Made by a program: the position numbers and the translations under genes. 64,000 nt of DNA from Cristatella mucedo. Taxonomy: Eukaryota; Bryozoa; Phylactolaemata; Cristatellidae. Location of the stretch: assembly GCA_009760855.2 (NCBI GenBank), contig WPIO01000049.1, positions 2,872,501-2,936,500 of the forward strand, given 5' to 3'. The notes beneath the pieces are model-generated. The model saw only the letters and a list, made by a program, of their open reading frames with translations, did not search any database and was not told the DNA's origin. Below, one piece after another: positions 37,400-60,909 of this stretch; position 1 is the first letter of the stretch; each line of letters starts with the position of its first letter.

Positions 37400-37774
37400 C
37401 TCTGAGTGACAGACATACGCCTTGTGGTAAGTAAAGTGGAAGTCCGGACATTTAGGCAGCCATCTGTATCAGCAAGTAAGGCTCAGACTTCGCACAAGTC
37501 GCTCTTGCGACCTCCGAGGATCTGTCGGCGGAATTGCGATGTTTTTGTGCATTGTCAGCCGCAGCATCTGCCGTTTTAGCACAAACTCTGAGTGACAGAC
37601 ATACGCCTTGTGGTAAGTAAAGTGGAAGTCCGGACATTTAGGCAGCCATCTGTATCAGCAAGTAAGGCTCAGACTTTGCACAAGTCGCTCTTGCGACCTC
37701 CGAGGATCTGTCGGCGGAATTGCGATGTTTTTGTGCATTGTCAGCCGCAGCATCTGCCGTTTTAGCACAAACTC
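37400..37774. repeat. 186-bp direct tandem duplication
   Basis: The stretch from 37401 (TCTGAGTGACAGACATACGC) repeats from 37587 with a period of 186 bp and about one visible difference (GACTTCGCAC against GACTTTGCAC). This indicates a very recent duplication. It lies in the 5' flank of the decayed copy C. Confidence 0.95.
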
Positions 37775-38106
37775 CTGCCGTACATGCTGACTCCGTGGCG
37801 GAGATAAATAAAACTGATCAAACGAGGTTCAGTGCACATAAAAAATACTGGCCACAGACGATAGGAAATGTCCATTTTTTAAACAACCGTCGGCTTTCTT
37901 TGGTTTTCAACTACACAATTCTTCAAAAATCTCGCATCTGTGAACTCGTCGGGCTATCAATCGATTTTTAGAGTACGTCATCTTCCGCTACATACGCTGA
38001 GAGATATTCGAGTCGGCACCGACTGGCGGACTGCACGGGCGCTTGCCCTCTCTCCGTCATGCTCCCTCCCGCATTTAGTTCGTATGCTCACAAAGCCTGG
38101 AACTCT

Positions 38107-38108
<2 letters not shown>

Positions 38109-38145
<37 letters not shown>

Positions 38146-38353
38146 ATATATATGTATCCTGTACATATATATATATATATATGTACAGAATGGTATATAT
38201 ACATATATCTGTATATATATGCCTCATATATATATATATATATATATATAGGCATATATATATATATATATAGATATATATATATATATATATATAGGCA
38301 TATATATATATATATATATATAGGCATATATATATATATATATATATCTATAC
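38109..38353. repeat. Compound (TA)n / TATAGGCA tract
   Basis: Alternating TA blocks interrupted by GTACAG, GGCATA and GATATA units. Adjacent to 38360-38620, which is GC-rich with a GGC/GGCGGC run and no recognisable gene. Confidence 0.95.
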
Positions 38354-38639
38354 AGAACGGTACCGCAGCCGCCACTGAGGTGGCGGCGGCGGCGGCATCA
38401 TTTCAGATTGGCAGGCACACCTGAGGCATCAGTCTGCTGTAAAAGCCTTTAGTCGGCTTGGGAACCATTCGCCTACACTTTCGGCGTCTGCCACATCGGC
38501 CACTGGGGTCGACCGGAAGGCGGCGCGGCTATCTAAGCCATCTCGAGAGGCGGCGCCGCCGTCAAGTCTCATTCGGCCGCCGCCGTGCGCTCTGCTTGTG
38601 CAAGATCACGAACTGAGCAGGCGATGGCGCCGTGGAGCT

Positions 38640-39110
38640 TCCGGAGCGCAAGTAGGGTTTAGTTAGAGTCTTTTAGTAGGGCCATAGCTAAGTCAGGCGA
38701 CCCGTTGAGTTAGTGAATAGCATGAAAGTTGCAGTTCAAGACGGCTGGAATAAATGTGCTACAGTCTTCAGCAGGATCGTAGATGTCGTTGCCTGTGAAT
38801 TGTGAAAGTGAGCTCCACAGTTTAGTACCAGCAAAGCCAAAAATTCTGTTGACAGCAGTCTTCAAGCAAAACAATGGAACAGGTGGTGCAACAGCTCAGT
38901 CGGATATGTAGAATCTAAGCTATAGAAAGAGATTGAGGGATAATTTTGGCCTAGACTGCAACTTTTGCTCTGTATCCGTTTTTCTACCGAAAGCCATCGT
39001 AGCTCATTCAGCAAAGAAGACATGGCTGAATACCTTTGACTTTTATAAAGCTGGACTTTACTGGAATTTCCTAGGTTGTCCAACTGAAACTGAATTGCCC
39101 GGTACAGAGA
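38640..39110 (-). mobile_element. LINE-B 3' part
   Basis: The minus strand encodes degenerate remnants such as LLNELRWLSVEKRIQSKSC, close to ELGWLPVEQRIQSKALTLTH at 48500. It also has GAGCTCCACAGTTTAGTACC (plus strand) shared with the other copies. It belongs to a second L2/CR1-like family distinct from LINE-A. Confidence 0.7.
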
Positions 39111-39464
39111 CTCTGAGCTGAGGACTTGTTCCCCTTGAACTAACTTAGATGAGCACTGCCATAAAAAGTAACTTGCTCAAGTCTAGTTTAGACAGTAATG
39201 CTCTAAAATTCAGAAGATTTTGCATTAAACGTGGCCCCCTTTCTCGGCAGAATAAGGTATTTTATGAGTCTCTTATTGTGGCCAAAGCAGAGGCCATTTA
39301 TTTCTAGTCACTCCGTTTCCGAAAGAGTGACAATACTTCAACTACCATGCTCGCCAACTCATCGCTGGCGATCTCAGCAATTGTCGTACACATGTTACAC
39401 CAAATGTTACGAATTTGATGTGGCATCTCACCCAAAAACCGTCTAGTTTTTTCGCAGGCATAGC

Positions 39465-40145
39465 CAACGTAATAATAATAGTAATAATGCACTTGATAAA
39501 GCCCCCTCAGAGAACTTAATCTCTTTCTAGGTGCTTTACATTTGCTGCAAAGGGAAATGCGATTGATTTGTAAGTAATATCATGCTTGATACACAAACAA
39601 CATGAATAACATGGTTAGGGGTGACATGCACAGGGTCAGCATGCAAATGTGGTTAGTGACAGCATGCACAGTGTCAGCACCCATAAGCACATCAAGGACG
39701 AATCACAGGGACCCACTAAATTCTGTCCTAAATAGGTGTGTTTTTAAGTACTTTTAAAATGTGGTCAAGTCAGGGGATGTTCTGACGCAGGTCGGGAGGG
39801 AGTTCCAGGCTTTGGGTGCATACGAACTAAATGCACGGTCTCCAAAAGATTCCAGGTTTTTACGAGGAATTGGTAGACTGTTGGATTCCGAAAAGCGGGT
39901 GGTACGATGCTTGGCCTGATGGCGGAGTAGATCTGAGTGATAGGCTGGAGCCAAAGAATGAAGTGACCTAAAAGGGAGCGACAAAACCTGGAAGTCAATC
40001 CGTTGCTTGACTGGTAGCCAGTGCAGGTCGGCGAGAAGTGGTGTGATGTGGCAACTGCGACGCTCACGACAGACAAGCCTAGCTGCAGAGTTTTGCACCG
40101 GCTGCAATCGCCTGATCGTACATGCCGGTAGGCCAGTAAGCAACG
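39465..40145 (-). mobile_element. LINE-A 5'-truncated copy
   Basis: The (AATAAT)n tail at 39470 is followed by the 3' UTR and C-terminal coding segment with [18 protein letters not shown] and [19 protein letters not shown] readable over about 140 codons. Truncated at about 40145. Among the least decayed copies. Confidence 0.85.
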
Positions 40146-41171
40146 TAGCTGGTGCATGCCCCAGGCAGAGCCAACGTAGCTGGCACATGTCCCAGTGAAC
40201 GCGTGATAAATGAGAGGGGAAGAGTCTGAAGCAGCAGCAGAAGAATCGTTAAGAAGAGCCGCACAGACACTCGGCGGAGCAATGGGACCAATGGAGAAGA
40301 GAGACGGCTCAATAGATGGCAGCCATGCCCTAGTAACGAGTCCGTGACGTTAGGTTCGAGCCGTTATGAAAAAAACATGGATAGCAATGAAGAGCGGGAA
40401 GTCGGCAAAGCTCCAGACGTAAGGTCAAACTCACTGATGAAGAATCCGAAAGTTCAACTGGTGAAGATCTGAGACTCATTTTTCTCTATAAAGCCATGGC
40501 TTAAGAAATCCGTTTTACAGTTGAAAAATTTATAAACCGCTGATAATCAAAGTCAATTTTTCAATCCAATTTATTCAAAATGCTACCGTTTCACTAGCAA
40601 AGGTGTAGCCGTCATAGCATAAGGTTAGAGAGAGACTCCTATTCATTCTACTCGTTTCATCAATCCGCTAAAAAAGCAGCGTTTCCTTTAAGTACTAGCC
40701 ATGCTTGTGATCCTATTTGCTCATATTTCTGGAAATATTAATACTAATAAGAAATATGTACTTTACTATGAGAAACTTAATTTCCGACTAGCCTCTTTGA
40801 ATATGCTAAGAGTGAAAATTTATTTTCAAACGGAAGAGCAAATCCCGCAATCCCATCGCAGCCGAAACTCATCGTCAGGCGCAGATCGCTCCTCTTAGCG
40901 GCTGCAGCTATCTGTACGAGCTGTACGCTCCGAGTGCCTTGCTTCACTTCCGGAAATGCTAATATATGAGCTCTGCCTAGCAGCCTCTATGTAGCAGCGC
41001 CTCTAGCGGGCAATCGGGGACTCCGACGTTGCGTTGCAGGGGTCGCTCAGGTTTCACTTAACAGAGTAATTTGTGTCATCACACAGCCAATTTCTGTGCA
41101 ACTAGTACCTGTAGCAAGCAGGAGAAATTGAGATCAAGAAATTGCGAGAGAGAGAACGCTTGACAGAGCAA

Positions 41172-41173
<2 letters not shown>
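40146..41173. other. No gene recognised
   Basis: A short imperfect direct repeat (CAACGTAGCTGGTGCATGCC and CAACGTAGCTGGCACATGTC) lies at 40140-40195. The rest is unique sequence without a recognisable domain. Confidence 0.4.
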
Positions 41174-41230
<57 letters not shown>

Positions 41231-41632
41231 CTGAGAGAGATAGAGATAAGGGATGACAGAAGGATCGAGAAGGAGTGAGCGGGGAGAGAGCACTAGAAAG
41301 AGCGAGCGCGAGCGAGACAGAGGTAGAGAGCGAGCGCGCGAGAGAGAGATAAAGTGAGAGAGAGAGACAGTGAGAGAAAAAGGCAGAGAGAGGGAAAGAG
41401 ATAGAGGTAGAGAGATAAAGAGAGAGAGAAGGAAAGATAGATTGAGATGTATAGTGAGAGAGAGTAGGAGAAAGAGCAAGAGAGTGAGAGAGATAGAGAG
41501 AAGGGAGATTGAGGGAGAGAGGAGAGATTGAGTGAGAGATTGAGATTGAGTGAGAGAAATAGGGGAGAGAGGGAGAGGCGAAGAGAGAGAGAATTGTATG
41601 GACAGACATAAAGAGACAGAGACGAAGCAAGC
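41174..41632. repeat. (GA)n tract, perfect then degenerate
   Basis: Perfect GA run at about 41174-41227, then imperfect purine-rich repeat to about 41632. Ser/Leu frames on the minus strand are artefacts. Confidence 0.95.
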
Positions 41633-42099
41633 GCTTGCCTTAGAGGGCGGACTTGGTTCTGCATAAAACGCAAAGTAAGATTATTGAGGTCAGGTCGGTG
41701 ACTGTGAAGTATTGAGGGCTGAGTACTCTCCGCTCTATTAAGAATCTTCTTTCATGCACTAGGGAGCCTGTGTGTATTTGATCGCGCTCGGAGCGAAATG
41801 TATTTTGCGCTTCAAATTGAAAGTGCGAATGATTTCTGATGACGACTGGAATGGAGTGCTTAGTGATGCATCAAATTCAGCCTACGTCGTGCGAGGCCTC
41901 AGAGACCAAATCTGATCGAGACTTCTTTAATAGTAACACCACTCAAACCATTTAATTTCCATCCGCTTTAGAAGTTTCAGTCGCTGCGGGAACTTTTTGA
42001 CGTTCCGCCAGACGCAAACGGGTACATCTCTGCACACACCAGCCTTCCGGGCCTTCTTTTTATTGATCTACGAGGATTAAACCTACGTTTGAAAAGCAT

Positions 42100-43867
42100 T
42101 TCCCGGCGGCAGGTTTTTGCACTTCACTGGAAGCTGCGAAGCCTTAGGGCTACGCAGTGTTAGTGCTGGGTAAAAACCTTCGCTTCAGGCCTGGACTATT
42201 CTGTGGAGCCGACGTTTATCTTATTCACGGATGTGCTGGACTGCATGAACCGGATGCACGCAAAAGCTTCCTTCGCACCGAATCGCCCAGTACGGATGCT
42301 GGTCGTTGCCAAGGCGACTCCTCCTGCCTCCAATACCGGAAGGTGGGCTGCTGGGCACGCAACTTGCTTAGGCTATCGTGTTTTTCACAACTTTACGAGA
42401 AAAGTACCGCTTAAGTAGCCTAGCATGCTTAGTTCAGTTGGTAGTCAAGAATGTCGACCAAAACTGCTTTCTAGTTGCGTTCAAGCTCTGTAACTGCTAT
42501 CGGACAAACTTTAGCCCAGTTTGGCTTAGCTGCAGCGGCTCGCGAAAAATTAAGATTTTGATCCGTGTGCAGAAGTCTCGGCGTTATAAGCTGTCATTTC
42601 ACTCGTAAGTGTCTGCGCCATCACCTCCAGGTGACGCATTCCAAGTGTGGGCCTCGATGTTCCTTGCAGCATATTGGCCACGCGCATAAACGCAGTGCCT
42701 CTTCATCCACCAGTTTGATGTGTCACCATAGGATTCAATTACAATGCCGAAGTGCAGAACTCGAAGTAAACGGGAATCCATTTGCCAGCTCCGGGGTGTA
42801 AGACCTGCAATACCGGCAGGTAATCGGAAACCGAACTGATGCCAAGCGGTCACCTTGTCGACGCCTCGGCGGTTTTGCACTAAGAGCACTCTGGCTTTTG
42901 CTGCTGCTTGCCACACCCCCGAAATTATAGACTCTAAGCAGCAGAGCTTTACAAGCTTCGCGTGACGCTTTGCAGGTCTTATACCGCATGCGAGCCGAGC
43001 TTAATTATCGGAATCCATTTTTCCCAGGAGTGGTCGCAGCCACGTTGTGGCAGCAGTGGCTAGGCATTTAGCTCGCTAACCACTGGCACAAATTAATTGG
43101 ATCGCGTAATGGTGATTGCTTTCATTGAAATCGGCGGACGGTTTTACCTCACTCGCCTCGCGAAGGTCACGTGTTCCGTGTGCGAAACACAGCTCCGAAC
43201 CTGGAAAACCAGAGCTGCTCTTAGAGATCTCTCTTTATGCTCGGCGGCGTTAGAGACCACCGCCTTGGCCAAATCGAAAGCTTTTTCGGAATGCCCAATC
43301 GGCTAAACGCTGCTCCGGCAGACGTTCAGCGATCAGCTCGCCGCCCACCCGTTCCACGATGACGGCGCAGCGAGTATAGGCGAGGCGTCGACGGACCCCT
43401 CCATCGATGGCAATCAGCGAGCAGTCGGCCATAATCATAAAGAGGAACGAAAGACGCTGACGCTAGGGATTTGAGATCATTTTACTTCAAATTTCTACGC
43501 AGCCCAAGCGCACGGCGAGACAACGATCGCAAAGCGGAAGTGGCTGGCAATTCTCGCTCAAACAGTGAGGGAGATGCCAAGAACGCATCGGTCGGAGAGG
43601 GAGCGCTGCACTCGCGATTGCCGTCTCTCGCGACCATACCCACGACTGCGTACAGTATACGGAAGCGATTAAACGAGGCAGAGGAGCGATAAGTGGGACC
43701 TAAGCAAACGCTTGGCCTCGACTTTGCCAAAACCCGCCGGACCTAGCTAGCGTAAGCGTGAAGCGGTTCTTCTCACGCTTGGTGGCCGATTGACGAGACG
43801 CTGGCCGGTCGAGATGGCAAGACGACACTGCCCGTACGTGAACCATCCGTACGTCGCACGCCGCACG
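42100..43867. repeat. Intergenic block duplicated at 61.9-63.2 kb
   Basis: Colinear with 62040-63220. Matches include GCTTTACAAGC, CACTGGCACAAA-TTAAT-CGGATCGC, TCGGCCATAATCA and TTGACGAGACGCTGG. In each case it lies immediately downstream of a TM6-TM7 exon relic, so it is the array's intergenic spacer. No gene was recognised inside it. Confidence 0.7.
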
Positions 43868-44039
43868 TCATAACGCTCGAGCCGGATTCGGACGGTCGAG
43901 AGGAGCCGACGGCGCAGCCACTCGTCCGGCTGCCGCGTTCGGCGGACGTCGGGTCGGCAAATGAGTCAACGTCTCGGCCGCAGCAGCCGACTCGCTTTGG
44001 TCTCGTCGGCTCATCTGCAGCCCTGTGTAGTTGCCTCGG

Positions 44040-44220
44040 CTGCCGCCGCCATCATGATGCTCGTCTCGAGCAGAATCGAAGTGACAGCTTGCCCGTGATC
44101 GCCAGAACCACCAGAAGCACCGGTGGGACATCAGCTGCGGGGCTGCCGAACGCACCACAGAAGCTTACGATCTCGTTCGCAGAGCAGCAGGCAATAAATG
44201 AAGATAATCACGTTGACCAC
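44040..44220 (-). pseudogene. Opsin copy E: broken TM6-TM7 exon
   Basis: The splice acceptor TTTTTCAG|GTG is preserved at 44220, followed by a decayed TM6. A net 2-base loss relative to gene B then shifts the frame. Further on, IVSFCGAFGS and LAITGKLSL align with gene B's IVSFYAAFGG and PAILCKLSP, and the TM7 Lys codon survives. The sequence after it diverges and stops. No other exon of this copy was found between here and gene B, where LINE-B lies instead. Confidence 0.75.
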
Positions 44221-44334
44221 CTGAAAAATCTGCCCAGCAGCTGTATCAGCAAGCACAGCAGAAGAAAGCATGTCAAAGAATCCATCAGTAGCAGCAGCAG
44301 CATGCAATTTAGTTTAATATATACCCGGCTGTAA

Positions 44335-44990
44335 CTTCAAAACTCAGCAGAAATTAAGTGGGTGTTAAGCAGGAGAGCCTCGTATAGCACCCCAAAGCCT
44401 ACGTGGCTTTTGGTACGCATGCAGTTAGCCATCAGACTTCCTGTCACTCAGCAAAGAGAGTTTGAGAAGCATGGCTGAGTCAGGATGGCAGTTTAAGGTG
44501 GTAAGTAGCATGAAAGTAGCAGCTCATGATGGCAGGGCAGTATTAATAAAGTCGGCAGCAGACTAGCCAAGCAAAAGCTTTGTCGCCAATTGACTATAAG
44601 CGTAGAAATGAAACAGCTAATGTATCGTCCATAGAGGATATGATAGCACGAAGAGGCTAAAAGTGGTGCAGCAGTTCAGCTAAGTAGAAAGAAGCCATGC
44701 CGTGGCGAGCCTTATGGGTCATCGTATGAACTTGTCTCTGTATCCGTCGATCAGCCGGAAGCCATCGAAGCACCGTAAACAACGGAGGCATATGGCTGAA
44801 ACTCGGTGATTTGTGAACAAGCCTCGCATCCACGTTAATTACCAGTTGCAGCGACCTAAGACCATTGTTGGTATTGCAGCAGCAGCATTGCTGCAGCAGG
44901 GGCGGCTGCAGAGCTGCAGCAGCGGCGGATACAGAGACCACGGAAAACTCGGAAGCTGAACAGTTGCAGTCTCTGCTCCTTTGGTCAGTA
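44335..44990 (-). mobile_element. LINE-B 3' part
   Basis: 3' end near 44340 with GTGGGTGTTAAGCAGGAGAG. The coding remnants upstream on the minus strand (TVLRWLPADRRIQRQVHTMT, then ARHGMASFYLAELLHHF) match the LINE-B copy at 48.2-48.6 kb. It adjoins the copy E exon exactly as the LINE-B at 63830 adjoins copy D. Confidence 0.75.
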
Positions 44991-44999
44991 AGCAGTACA

Positions 45000-45200
45000 T
45001 TGACTTTGATGTCTTAAGTATCAATTCTAAGTATCTTAGATCTCCTGATAAAGTTTACATATCTGTATTAATTTCTTCTCTCGTTGATGGTCGTAGCTCT
45101 TGCTGCTCTGGTCGTGTTGATGTGCTTCAAACCTACCTCACATTCCCTGGCGACTTTGCTAACAGATCCTATGCACCTAGGTCTGGTAGGTACTAGCTAC
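45000..45200 (+). mobile_element. LINE C-terminal fragment, plus strand
   Basis: The open stretch reads IDFDVLSINSKYLRSPDKVY and later GDFANRSYAPRSG. This resembles the LINE C-terminal pattern ([14 protein letters not shown], then [14 protein letters not shown]). It is in the opposite orientation to the adjacent LINE-B and its family is uncertain. Confidence 0.5.
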
Positions 45201-46374
45201 CGATTGACACACGACATGCCTAGACTTGAAATTTGAAAGGCTAGCCAAGAACCTGCCCCTCAGAACCTTTCTTCCTAGTGCGTTTTCAGTTTGCACTGGC
45301 AATTGCGCGAGAGTAATTACCCATTCAACGCCGCCACTTGGCGTCTTTTCAGCAGATTTAAAAAATCTAGCAGATCTTGGAGCGCCGGACTAATTTATTA
45401 GTACTATTTTTAGTCTATTACTCCGCACAGGCACCGTAGGAAAACACGAGTCAAGACGTCCAGCCAGTTTCCTCAAAGCCATTGAAGCGCTAAGTGTGAA
45501 AGAGTTTCTAGTGCGGTTGCTGCCCGTGAACTTGACTATGAACTTCGGTTGTAAACCTGCGAGATTCGATCAACAGAACCTAAATCCTTTGCTTCTGAAA
45601 CTAAAATCTCCAGAGTTTTTCGGTGTATCAGCTCGATTAAACTGTGCGTACACTCGGTGGTGTCACTAGCGATGCCTTCTTTTTAATATAGCTGAGTATG
45701 AAGGGAGACTTTCGCCAGTATTGGTATTCCTAATATCGTGATGCATTGCGATATTGCTCCCTATCAAAATTCAGCCGTACCGATGAAAAACTAATTTAGA
45801 GCCGGCTTGAAAAACCGGAAAACTTGTCTGGCGTAATCACCTGCTGACAGCATAGCTCAGACGCAAAAGCATTCTCAGAGTGCCATGGGCTGCCCGGTTT
45901 CAATCTTGGCAGGCTCAATTGGTTTTCAAAGAAACAATTAGATGGCTGCATCAGTTTCGAGATTGCTGAGTATTTAATGCTCACGCATGGCTGCCGTGTA
46001 AGTTGGCCTGCTGGCCCGGACGTTGGGTTGGTGGTTTCGTCTGCAGTGATCGCGGATAAGCCATCACACGACTAACTTCGCTGAGTGGCAGCTGATGCCG
46101 AAAGCAATCAAATTACTTTTTGAATTCCCGAAAAACGACTTACTTTCGCACTGCTTCTTCATAATTAGGCCTGCCAAATAATGGTCCTGAGTCTCCTGAA
46201 ATGATCTTAAAAGTAACTTTGATTGGGATTTCAATAGTTAATAGTGATAAAAAATGTAACAATACTAGATTATTTGATTAGGGTCCTAAAATAACTTAAA
46301 CCTCTATTCCACTGCCTTACAATTCACTGCAAGAGGCTCAAAAACTAAATTGCCTTACTTTGACAGTATCAAGC
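45201..46374. other. No gene recognised
   Basis: About 1.2 kb of unique, slightly AT-rich sequence. No exon of an opsin, LINE domain or tRNA-like arm was seen. Confidence 0.35.
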
Positions 46375-47265
46375 ATACAAAAACAAGCATATATCAAGCT
46401 TAGGCCAACATGCAAAAGTAATCATGCTGACACCCACTGCCATCGATGAGCTTGGGAAGAATTTGGGTGAGTAACGCTCACTAAATTTAGCATGCACCGG
46501 CCCAGACGCTACGGGAAATCTGACCGGAACTCGCGTGTCTTTAGCTTAGACTTGTTCCCTGCAATGTCATTCCCGGTACTTGAGGTAGCTGGAAGCCTGC
46601 ACCGTACTTTTGGCTCGCCAAGCTGAAGACTCGGCGGTCGTGCGATTTCATTTTAGTGAGGCAAAAGCGAAATTAACGAGATGCAGAAAGTGGGCTGAGC
46701 TTGAGCATGCTGGAGGTCTGACCGGCAGGGCTTTAGGAGGAAGCAGGTGTGATTGGTTGGTTGAAGGAGCCAGGAGGAGGTTAAATAGGTCGTCTAGACG
46801 AGCCAGTAGGTCGGGTAGGTAGGTTGATGTAAGCAAATTGAAGCCATCTATTAGCAATACGTAGGCTCTTGCAATCGAGTCAGTGCTTGACAGGAGCAAG
46901 TAAAGCTCAGACATAGCGTGAGATACGTTCAAAACAGACCAGACGCGGCTTTGAGGTTTACACTAGTTGCAGATGCTTGAGGGCAGCTGGTCGGAGTTCT
47001 GAATAAGAGAATTGCAATAATCTAGACACGATGTCACCTAACACGTGAACTAGTTTGGCTTTTGTTGTCGTCTGGATGAACTTTTGGTTGACCATGGGGA
47101 TTAAAACACTGGGCAGGGCCATTACTGTCGATTGTAGTCCAGCTAATCAAAACGCCTGTGCCCTCTGTCGTAAAGTTGCATGAGGATACTATGAACGGAG
47201 TTTCGTGCAATGTGCAGTAAATAAAATATGCAATAGGCAGTAGAAAAGAGAAGGCCCTGGGATTT
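46375..47265 (+). repeat. Dispersed repeat R1, copy c
   Basis: Shares CACTAAATTTAGCATGCACC, a TACTTGAGGTAGCTGGAAGC block and GGGCCATTACTGTCGATTG with copies a and b. Internal parts (46750-47050) differ, so it is rearranged. It ends just before the LINE-A leader at 47430. Confidence 0.6.
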
Positions 47266-47961
47266 AAACGCACTCTGCGTTCGGCTCGCTATGCCGTCCC
47301 TTGGCCAGACCTCGTTACTGGCCGAGCGCCGCCTCAGCTGAGAGCCCGAGCACCTCCGAACGATGCTTGGTATAAAGAGTGCCATTACCCGGCAGAGCAT
47401 TCTCGCATCACGACAACACGGGTGTGCTCGAACGAGTTCCTGTCCTTTGCAGAATCCTTCCGAAAATCGACGCTCTTGCCAACATTGTACACGGAAACCG
47501 ACACAGCTTACACCTGCTTAAAGCTAATCTGATTGTGTTTTGACCGTATCGCATAAGAAATCACATGCCGATTTACATCCAAAGGCTTCGCACTTCGGGC
47601 TGCTGGGTGTCCCACTCCGGCGGCTAGTAACCTGCATATTAGTTTTGATCGTGCTCATTTATTATCACTTCGTCATCGTAGTTCACATTTTTTCCCAGAC
47701 GTTATTGTTGTTGCTAAGATTCAGGAATTAAGCATTAACAAAAGAAAAGCGTCCTGGAGCCGCCGAGGTAGCAGGGGCCGCCAGCACAGACGCCGCTTGG
47801 TTTGCAGGGGAACTGCGAGCTGACTACCCGCTCATTTGGCATTCCTAGCATTGTCTCGAACCGCTTAGCACGCTCCCCCACATCTTCACTGTGATTCTCT
47901 CCAGCGTAGTGGCCATTAAGCCTGTTATTAATCCGGCACCACAACTTAACGCTTGCCTTTG

Positions 47962-48037
47962 AAATCCTCCATTTGAAAAATCCTCCATTTCAAATCCTCC
48001 ATTTCAAATCATCCATTTCAAATCAATCCATTTGAAG
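47962..48037. repeat. ~15-bp minisatellite (AAATCCTCCATTTC)
   Basis: Five imperfect units of AAATCCTCCATTTC type at the start of the LINE-A endonuclease region. It is absent from the copy at 55960, so it is a local expansion. Confidence 0.85.
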
Positions 48038-48235
48038 TACCCTAGGAGTCTTTCGAATCTATTGTTTCGATTTCAATCGACAACCATCTACCAATGGTGG
48101 CAGTTGTCTATCGTCCGCCAGGTACCAAGTCCTCCTTTATCTCAGATATCTCTGATCTCATTTCTATTCCGTGGGCGAGAACTCGATCTTTCCTCATTAT
48201 GGGTGATTTCAACATTAATTTTGATAACATCTGAC

Positions 48236-48715
48236 GCCAGTAGGAGGGTAGTTGTCGTTGCGTAAGAATTGCGAAAGCGAGTTCCACAGTCTAGGACCTG
48301 CAGAGCTAAAGCTTCTGTCGCCAACTCTCCTTAAGCGGAGGAATGGGACAGCTAATTTATTGTCCACACAGGACCTGAGGGCGCGAACAGGCTGAAACTG
48401 ATGCAGCAGCTCAGCTAGGTATGAAGGAGCCAAGCCACGGCGGGCCTTGTGGGTCAGCGTAAGAGCTTTGCTCTGTATCCTCTGCTCAACCGGCAACCAT
48501 CCTAGCTCCTTCAGCAAAGGAGACACGTGCTCAAACCACTGGGACTTGAAGACTAGCCTTGCAGCCATATTCATAATCAGCTAAAATGGCGTAATAGCTT
48601 TCCTCGGTAGCCCATCCAAAAGAGAGCTACAATAATCAAGCCGAGATAGAACTAAAGAGCTAGTTAAATTCCATACAAGCAACTGTGTGAGACAGCTCCT
48701 AGCCTTTAGATCGCA
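48236..48715 (-). mobile_element. LINE-B fragment nested in LINE-A
   Basis: The minus strand keeps about 110 open codons: AARLVFKSQWFEHVSPLLKE, LGWLPVEQRIQSKALTLTHK, RRGLAPSYLAELLHQF and GDRSFSSAGPRLWNSL. This is the standard C-terminal segment of L2/CR1-like elements. It is the best preserved LINE-B piece here. Confidence 0.8.
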
Positions 48716-49098
48716 CCAGACTATCTTTGCAAAGCCAAAGTCTCGCTTCTATAAAAAAACACTGTTGAACCACAGATGCACAATACAAAAATGCTGATGT
48801 TAATAATCAACTATCTCCTAACCGCTCCCGGGTTAGCTCCTTACCTAGTGATCCTTACCCAGTAATCCCCGATCGAAGACGTGGATGCAGTCATAGAAAT
48901 AGATATCGACCGGACAGACATCTCACAAAGGAAACGGTTGAGCCGCTACGATGAGCCAATGAGAGGCCGAGCCTCTAAATGAACGCTCGAGATAGGAAAG
49001 CGGGCAAATCGCAAGGGTTCGCCAAATCGCCAAATCGCGAGGGTCGGCTATGTGAGGCGCTCTGACCGGCACACACCAGCTGAAGACTGAATGCTGCG

Positions 49099-60909
<11,811 letters not shown>

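Larger units (their letters stand above)
34590..38000 (-). pseudogene. Opsin copy C remnant: 5' flank joined to intron 1
   Basis: From the right, 37850-36115 matches the 5' flank of genes A and B up to GGTTGAGCGGCTGCAC, then joins directly to intron 1 sequence at about 36108 (AAACTTTAAATTTGAGATT). Coding exon 1 and the intron 1 LINE relic are missing, a deletion of roughly 1.7 kb in gene B terms. SINE2 and the intron 1 block (35600-34600) follow. Where exon 2 should be (34440-34590), no reliable match remains. A LINE-A tail inserted at 35443 adds further decay. This cannot encode a receptor. Confidence 0.6.
47430..48880 (+). mobile_element. LINE-A 5' part, split by LINE-B
   Basis: The 5' leader (47430-47950) is colinear with 55420-55960. 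The endonuclease part includes PMVAVVYRPPGTKSSF-like and MGDFNINFDNI (48195-48235). LINE-B then interrupts it, and the linker (SLLKNTVEPQMHNTK-like) resumes at about 48725-48880. The copy stops about 220 bp from the opsin B stop codon. Confidence 0.75.
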
